A stretch of DNA of 9,912 nt. Origin: JAVVEZ01 sp032250895. Its GTDB lineage: Bacteria; Pseudomonadota; Gammaproteobacteria; Pseudomonadales; Pseudohongiellaceae. This document shows, in pieces, positions 6,370-9,912 of the stretch (positions are counted from its first letter, which is position 1; each line of letters begins with the position of its first letter). The notes beneath the pieces are model-generated. The model ran no database searches, was not told the DNA's origin, and was given only the letters and a program-made list of their open reading frames with translations. The DNA is taken from the NCBI GenBank assembly GCA_032250895.1, contig JAVVEZ010000106.1, positions 1-9,912 on the forward strand. Reading direction: 5' to 3'. The position numbers and the translations under genes were made by a program.

Positions 6370-7407
6370 ATGCCGGATCTCACCTTCAATTCAGGCACAT
6401 TTTCCCTGCGCGAGCATGAAAGTGTGCTTGACTGCCTGCTTCGCAACCAACAGATCATTCCCTATGCCTGCAAGGCAGGCATGTGCCAGGCCTGCCTGGT
6501 GAAGGCGGTTGACTGCGAAGCCCCTGAAAACGCCAAAAAATGGATCAAGCAAACCTTGCAGGCCAGAGGTTACGCCCTGGCCTGTCAATGGGTTCCCGAC
6601 ACGGACGTCGAGGTCAGCCTGCCTTCGGTCGAAGAGTTTGCCGTGGCGGTCCGGATCAAAAGTCTGGACCTGCTCAATCATCGGGTCATGCGCCTGGTGC
6701 TGGACGTCAGGGAAGGGGACCGCATGTTTCAGTATTACCCGGGTCAATACCTGACCCTCACCAATCAGGATGGCATCAGTCGCAGCTATTCCATCGCCAA
6801 TAATTACGAGCAGGACCATGTCATCGAATTGCACATCGGACAGACACCCAGGGGGCTTTTCAGCAGCTGGTTGTTTACGAAGGCCAGGCCTGGCGATGTT
6901 CTGCATATTCGCGGACCGGCAGGCGACTGTTTTTATACCCAACAGGAACAGGATGATTATCCCATCGTGCTGGCCGGCACCGGCACCGGACTGGCGCCGC
7001 TGTATGGCATCATCCACGAAGCCCTCAGACAGCGGCATCAGGGCCCGATCTCTCTGTTTCACGGTGGCAGAACCGTACAGGATCTGTATTACTGTGCCGA
7101 GCTATCCAAACTGGCAGAGCAATACCCACAATTTCATTACTTCCCTTCCTGTCTCGACGCAGCAGACAGCATCCCTGACGAGCTGTCGGGCAAACTGGAA
7201 ACGGGCATGCTCGACGCCGTGCTCGACCGTCATCTGGATACCGCGACCATCGCGCAGACCCGGGTCTTTCTGTGTGGCGCCCCCGAACTGGTCCACGCCC
7301 TGCGCAAGAAGATATTCCTGAAAGGGGCCAAATCCGGCCATATCTTTTGTGACCCCTTTCTGGAGCGCAGCATACCCGGAAGCATTCCTGAACAGGTGGG
7401 GAGGTAG
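6370..7407 (+). CDS. [2Fe-2S] ferredoxin / FAD / NAD(P) reductase, probable globin partner
   Basis: A 345-residue three-domain electron-transfer protein. Residues 1 to about 88 form a plant-type [2Fe-2S] ferredoxin with cluster cysteines C34, C39, C42 (CKAGMCQAC) and C72 (ALACQW). Residues about 90-190 form an FAD-binding FNR barrel with RSYSIAN (138-144). Residues about 195-335 form an NAD(P)-binding domain with GTGTGLAP (203-210), CGAP (302-305) and a C-terminal FCDPFL. This Fd-FAD-NAD order is that of oxygenase reductases such as those of methane/phenol hydroxylases, but no oxygenase is nearby. It lies 17 bases after the globin, apparently in the same transcript, so the simplest role is electron supply from NAD(P)H to the globin heme. 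No strong Shine-Dalgarno precedes its ATG. Its stop is five bases from that of the convergent hisA. Alternative: reductase for an oxygenase encoded elsewhere. Confidence 0.9.
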   Translation: MPDLTFNSGTFSLREHESVLDCLLRNQQIIPYACKAGMCQACLVKAVDCEAPENAKKWIKQTLQARGYALACQWVPDTDVEVSLPSVEEFAVAVRIKSLDLLNHRVMRLVLDVREGDRMFQYYPGQYLTLTNQDGISRSYSIANNYEQDHVIELHIGQTPRGLFSSWLFTKARPGDVLHIRGPAGDCFYTQQEQDDYPIVLAGTGTGLAPLYGIIHEALRQRHQGPISLFHGGRTVQDLYYCAELSKLAEQYPQFHYFPSCLDAADSIPDELSGKLETGMLDAVLDRHLDTATIAQTRVFLCGAPELVHALRKKIFLKGAKSGHIFCDPFLERSIPGSIPEQVGR

Positions 7408-7412
7408 GAGCC

Positions 7413-8174
7413 TCAATGTCCGCGCTGCCACTCCACTACTTCGGTATAGGGTACCTGCCCACCAAAAATATCCAGCGCACTGCCAATGGTGAGATCGACC
7501 CGGCCCTGCCCCAGCATCATCACCCGATCCAGGTCACTCAAGGCATTCACGCCACCGGCATACGTTACCGGAAGAGGCGAAGACTCGCCCAGCAGCGTGA
7601 TCAATTCTTCCTGAATGCCCTGCATCCGGCCTTCCACATCAACCCCATGAACCAGAAATTCATCACAATGACCGGCCAGTTTTTCAAGCAGCGCGGCATT
7701 GACCTTTTCTCCGGTAAATACCTGCCAGCGATCGGTAACCACCCAGAAGTGGCCATCCCTTTTCCGGCAGCTGAGGTCCAGTACCAATCTCTCCCGGCCG
7801 GTGACAGCCCGGAGCCTGCCGAGTCTTTCCAGATCGATTCTGCCCTGGGCAAATACATAGGAAGTAACGATGACATGACTGGCTCCGGCGTCGAGAAACT
7901 CCAGGGCGTTTTCCGGGCTTACCCCGCCCCCGTATTGCAAGCCCCCGGGAAAGGCCCGCAATGCCGCCAATGCCGCCTCCCGGTTACCCGCGCCGAGCGC
8001 AATCACATGCCCGCCCCGCAGGTCATCGGCCCGATACAGCCGGGCAAATTCCGCCGAACTGCGCTCACTGGTGAAATGGGTCTGGATCCGGCCAGGCTCC
8101 CTGTCATCCAGTGAGCCCCCGACGATCTGCACCACCTGGCCATTGCGCAGATCGATACAGGGCCGGAACCTCAT
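7413..8174 (-). CDS. hisA: HisA, eukaryotic (HIS6) type ProFAR isomerase
   Basis: A 253-residue (beta/alpha)8-barrel. HisA isomerises ProFAR to PRFAR, the fourth step of histidine synthesis. This copy resembles yeast HIS6 and plant HISN3 rather than ordinary bacterial HisA. Shared stretches are FRPCIDLRNGQVVQIVGG (3-20), VIVTSYVF (101-108), LVLDLSCRK (130-138), DEFLVHGVDVEG (171-182), YAGGV (205-209) and VDLTIGSALDIFGG (226-239). The two catalytic aspartates are in place as D8 and D133, and the phosphate loops GGG and GS are present, so it should be active. No other his gene is visible. The ATG overlaps the stop of the upstream ABM gene as ATGA, implying coupled translation. The type suggests horizontal origin or an ancient paralogue; whether it is the organism's only HisA cannot be told from this window. 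Confidence 0.86.
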   Translation of the reverse strand: MRFRPCIDLRNGQVVQIVGGSLDDREPGRIQTHFTSERSSAEFARLYRADDLRGGHVIALGAGNREAALAALRAFPGGLQYGGGVSPENALEFLDAGASHVIVTSYVFAQGRIDLERLGRLRAVTGRERLVLDLSCRKRDGHFWVVTDRWQVFTGEKVNAALLEKLAGHCDEFLVHGVDVEGRMQGIQEELITLLGESSPLPVTYAGGVNALSDLDRVMMLGQGRVDLTIGSALDIFGGQVPYTEVVEWQRGH

Positions 8175-8539
8175 GAGCGTCGAAAACCATCTTCCAGCTG
8201 AAAAAACCGGGGATTCATCGCCGCCAGCGGTTCCCGCAACCTGGCCAGCTCCGATGCCGGACCATGGATTTCCAGGTGTGTCAGCTCTGCAATCTGCAGA
8301 GAGCTTTCCAGCAAGTCCTTGACATTATCCAGATGTGTCAGCAGGGCATCCGCATTCACGTAGCCCTCACGGCAGTGGGCCTCATCACCATTGAAAGTAA
8401 AACCATAGTACAGACAGCCCTTCTCGCCACTGCTTGCCGCGACAAATTTCCGGCACAAGGCCTTGAACGCGGGCAATTGACCTTCGTTCACCTTGAAATA
8501 AGGTGCAATGGAACAACAGGTATCCTGAGGTGCTGGCAT
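8171..8539 (-). CDS. Small ABM-fold (antibiotic biosynthesis monooxygenase-like) protein
   Basis: A 122-residue protein resembling the dimeric alpha-beta ABM family, which includes quinol monooxygenases such as YgiN and many uncharacterised members. The domain covers about residues 10-92: strand SIAPYFKV, helix with AFKALCRKFV, then GCLYYGFTF and REGYVNADALLTHL, the usual ABM core order. The tail HGPASELARLREPLAAMNPRFFQLE (92-116) is an extension beyond the core. The start at 8539 was chosen because AGGAG lies about seven bases upstream; the frame is open further to an ATG at 8674, but those 45 residues are basic, lack a fold signature and overlap the promoter. It is cotranscribed with hisA. 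Substrate and activity are unknown; ABM-fold proteins often act without metal or cofactor. Confidence 0.77.
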   Translation of the reverse strand: MPAPQDTCCSIAPYFKVNEGQLPAFKALCRKFVAASSGEKGCLYYGFTFNGDEAHCREGYVNADALLTHLDNVKDLLESSLQIAELTHLEIHGPASELARLREPLAAMNPRFFQLEDGFRRS

Positions 8540-8580
8540 GATTTTCTCCTGGGATTGAATGATTCCGGCGCTATCGAAGC

Positions 8581-8595
8581 GGGCTATTATAGCCC
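8581..8595. promoter_or_regulatory. Perfect 15-bp palindrome over the ABM-hisA promoter
   Basis: GGGCTAT-T-ATAGCCC is a perfect 7-1-7 inverted repeat that contains the whole minus-strand -10 hexamer. Shorter flanking arms GAAGC (8576-8580) and GCTTC (8602-8606) are also inverted. It lies mostly upstream of the expected transcript start, so it is more likely an operator than an RNA hairpin. No regulator can be named from the sequence. Confidence 0.5.
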
Positions 8596-8613
8596 TTAAG
8601 CGCTTCAGGTTAA
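8586..8613 (-). promoter_or_regulatory. Promoter of the ABM-hisA unit
   Basis: On the minus strand TTAACC (8613-8608) and a perfect TATAAT (8591-8586) are 16 bases apart. Transcription would begin near 8579, about 40 bases before the ABM start codon. The -10 match is strong; the -35 is four of six. Confidence 0.5.
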
Positions 8614-8818
8614 GAGGTCTCCGGCGATTTATCTTCCGGCCATTCCCACCGGCGTGACAGCAACGAATTTCCACAGCCGCCGTTTTGATTTTTGATTATT
8701 ATTTATGCGTTCTTTATACACGACTAACAGAAACGGAAAACACCATTATTTTATGCATGAATCGGCTCCCGGGGATTGCCTGAAGGAATCATGTGTGGCA
8801 AACTTGAGCCCGCTTGAA

Positions 8819-8852
8819 GCCAATAATCGCCAACATTATCTGGCAGTTTTTT
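8819..8852 (+). terminator. Terminator-like hairpin in the phoH leader
   Basis: GCCA-ATAAT (8819-8827) pairs with ATTAT-c-TGGC (8835-8844) across a seven-base loop with one bulged C, followed by AG and six Ts (8847-8852). This is the arrangement of a rho-independent terminator, though the stem is AT-rich and so not very stable. No plus-strand gene ends here, so it would end a leader or a small RNA. Confidence 0.35.
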
Positions 8853-8872
8853 GAGAAACGGATGAGTTTCTC
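8853..8872. repeat. Perfect 7-bp inverted repeat directly after the T-run
   Basis: GAGAAAC (8853-8859) and GTTTCTC (8866-8872) are perfect reverse complements around a six-base loop. No T-run follows on either strand, so it is not a terminator by itself. It begins at the base after the preceding hairpin's six Ts. Confidence 0.5.
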
Positions 8873-8988
8873 GTTCGCATCTTGACTATCTGCAAGGAGG
8901 GTATCTCCATCACCAAAAAATAAACCTGCTGCTTAATTATTGAACGCTCACTCAATATTCATCATTGACCTGACCGGAGATAGTTAGT

Positions 8989-9804
8989 ATGGCCAAGCGA
9001 TCCCATGCGAAGCGTCAGATAAAATACTCAACGGAAATTGAATCCAGCAGCCCACCGCCACGAAGATACAGAGACAATCGGCCTCGATCGAAACGACAAG
9101 CTGGCGACGAAGTCAGCAATATCGTCGAACTAAGCTCCCGCAGCAGTCAACTCGATACCGCCTACTCTCCCCACCGCCAGATAAAACCCCTGGAAGCGCA
9201 AACTCCCGCACAGCAGAAATACATCAACGCCATCAAGAATCACTGTCTGACTTTTGGTATCGGACCGGCCGGCACCGGCAAGTCCTATTGTGCCGGGGCT
9301 CTCGCTGCCGAAGCACTGGAATCGGGCCGCATCGAAAGAATCATCCTGACCCGGCCCGCCGTGGAAGCCGGCGAGCAACTGGGTTTCCTGCCCGGCGAAG
9401 TGGAGGACAAATTTGCCGTCTACATCGACGCTTTCCGGGACATTCTGAATGAGCGCCTGGGCCGCGGCGTGGTGGATTACTGCCTGCGTCATGGCCGCAT
9501 CGTGGGAGCACCGCTGGCCTACATGCGCGGCAAAACCTTCAACAACAATACCTTCGTGATTCTCGACGAGGCCCAGAACACGACTCTCACGCAAATGAAA
9601 ATGTTTCTGACCCGGATTGGCGACGACTGCAAGGTGGTGATCAACGGGGACATCCGCCAAAGCGATATTCGTGGTCCCAACGGCCTGGCCGATGCCATTG
9701 CGCGCGTCAAGGGTCTGCCGGGTGTTCATATTCACAATTTCGAACGCGAGGACATCGTCAGAAGCGGTTTGGTGCGGGAACTGCTCGACCGCTATGAAAC
9801 CTGA
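8989..9804 (+). CDS. phoH: PhoH-family P-loop ATPase
   Basis: A 271-residue PhoH-family protein. The ATPase domain, related to superfamily 1 helicases, is at about residues 72-271. It has Walker A GPAGTGKS (92-99), TRPAVEAGEQLGFLPG (121-136), YMRGKTF (178-184), Walker B VILDEAQN (190-197), the QMKMFLTRIG block (202-211) and NGDIRQSD (219-226). The order and spacing match E. coli PhoH, the phosphate-starvation-inducible ATPase, rather than PhoL/YbeZ. Cellular function is poorly defined; RNA-related roles are proposed for the family. The first 70 residues are basic, Ser/Pro-rich and probably disordered, with no KH or PIN domain seen. GGAGA lies eight bases before the ATG. No Pho box was recognised upstream. 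It is transcribed away from ABM-hisA. Confidence 0.92.
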   Translation: MAKRSHAKRQIKYSTEIESSSPPPRRYRDNRPRSKRQAGDEVSNIVELSSRSSQLDTAYSPHRQIKPLEAQTPAQQKYINAIKNHCLTFGIGPAGTGKSYCAGALAAEALESGRIERIILTRPAVEAGEQLGFLPGEVEDKFAVYIDAFRDILNERLGRGVVDYCLRHGRIVGAPLAYMRGKTFNNNTFVILDEAQNTTLTQMKMFLTRIGDDCKVVINGDIRQSDIRGPNGLADAIARVKGLPGVHIHNFEREDIVRSGLVRELLDRYET

Positions 9805-9912
9805 AGCCGGATGAGCATCAAAAAGCCCTTTTGGCCTAGTGTCATGTCACCCCTCCTTTGCCGCATCAGAGCCTGCCAGCGTGTTCAGTGCAAGGCAGAC
9901 CGGCGAAGGCAT
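9805..9912. other. Downstream region of phoH at the window edge
   Basis: No gene is visible. CAAAA/TTTTG arms at about 9819-9833 form only a short inverted repeat, too weak to call a terminator. CTAG (9836-9839) is followed by GTGTCATGTCAC, an imperfect palindrome, which might be the edge of a repeat or small mobile element extending beyond the window. Confidence 0.3.

Larger units (their letters stand above)
8540..8988. other. Divergent intergenic region between ABM-hisA and phoH
   Basis: About 450 bases without a convincing gene. The left 75 bases hold the ABM-hisA promoter and palindrome. The stretch 8680-8760 is AT-rich. A weak plus-strand promoter candidate is TTGATT (8692-8697) with TATACA (8715-8720), spacing 17. 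Two adjacent hairpins lie at 8819-8872. A strong Shine-Dalgarno-like AAGGAGG (8894-8900) has no start codon behind it. The final 100 bases lead to phoH, where no good promoter was found. This could be a long phoH leader, or could encode a small RNA. Confidence 0.6.

Noticed and set aside
6391..7062. Minus-strand 223-codon frame opposite the reductase
   Set aside because: Shadow of the reductase, whose Fe-S, FAD and NAD motifs are all intact on the plus strand.
8540..8674. Longer start for the ABM gene at 8674
   Set aside because: The 45-residue extension overlaps the TATAAT and palindrome and has no fold; AGGAG before 8539 supports the shorter form.
8753..8854. 33-codon plus-strand ORF in the phoH leader
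   Set aside because: No Shine-Dalgarno precedes its ATG, and no recognisable peptide feature was found; its end coincides with the T-run of the hairpin.
8894..8900. AAGGAGG as ribosome binding site of a hidden small gene
   Set aside because: No ATG, GTG or TTG lies at a usable distance downstream.

Overview
The window looks like chromosomal DNA of a gammaproteobacterium. This rests on the maf-rng-yhdP gene order, an NsrR of the iron-sulfur Rrf2 type, a PhoH-type ATPase and moderately high GC with short intergenic gaps. No rRNA, tRNA, CRISPR array, transposase or phage gene is visible. Genes fill almost all of it. The one gene-free stretch longer than 300 bases is about 450 bases in front of phoH.

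Layout: (1) From about 5294 down to position 1, on the minus strand, lies an envelope and housekeeping operon: maf (nucleotide pyrophosphatase), rng (RNase G) and a yhdP-type AsmA-like envelope protein. Each gene overlaps the next by four bases. yhdP runs off the left edge and ends there in a tandem 15-bp repeat coding for STETE. (2) From 5431 to 7407, on the plus strand, is a nitric-oxide response module: nsrR, a group I truncated hemoglobin, and a three-domain [2Fe-2S]/FAD/NAD reductase. The nsrR-globin gap holds a near-consensus sigma70 promoter. A 23-bp inverted repeat with NsrR-type geometry overlaps its -10 element, and an FNR/DNR-type box lies just upstream. (3) From 8539 down to 7413, on the minus strand, a two-gene unit couples a small ABM-fold protein to a eukaryotic-type (HIS6-like) HisA. 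A perfect 15-bp palindrome covers its promoter -10. (4) From 8989 to 9804, on the plus strand, is phoH, behind a leader with two hairpins, one of them terminator-like.

The most interesting system is the NO module. NsrR senses NO through its cluster. The globin has the pocket residues expected of an O2-binding, NO-dioxygenating truncated hemoglobin. The adjacent reductase has every domain needed to carry electrons from NAD(P)H to the heme. Together they could act as a split functional analogue of flavohemoglobin Hmp, made from a truncated globin and an Fe-S flavoreductase. The second unusual unit is the ABM/HIS6-type HisA pair, which suggests horizontal transfer or a role outside the normal histidine operon.
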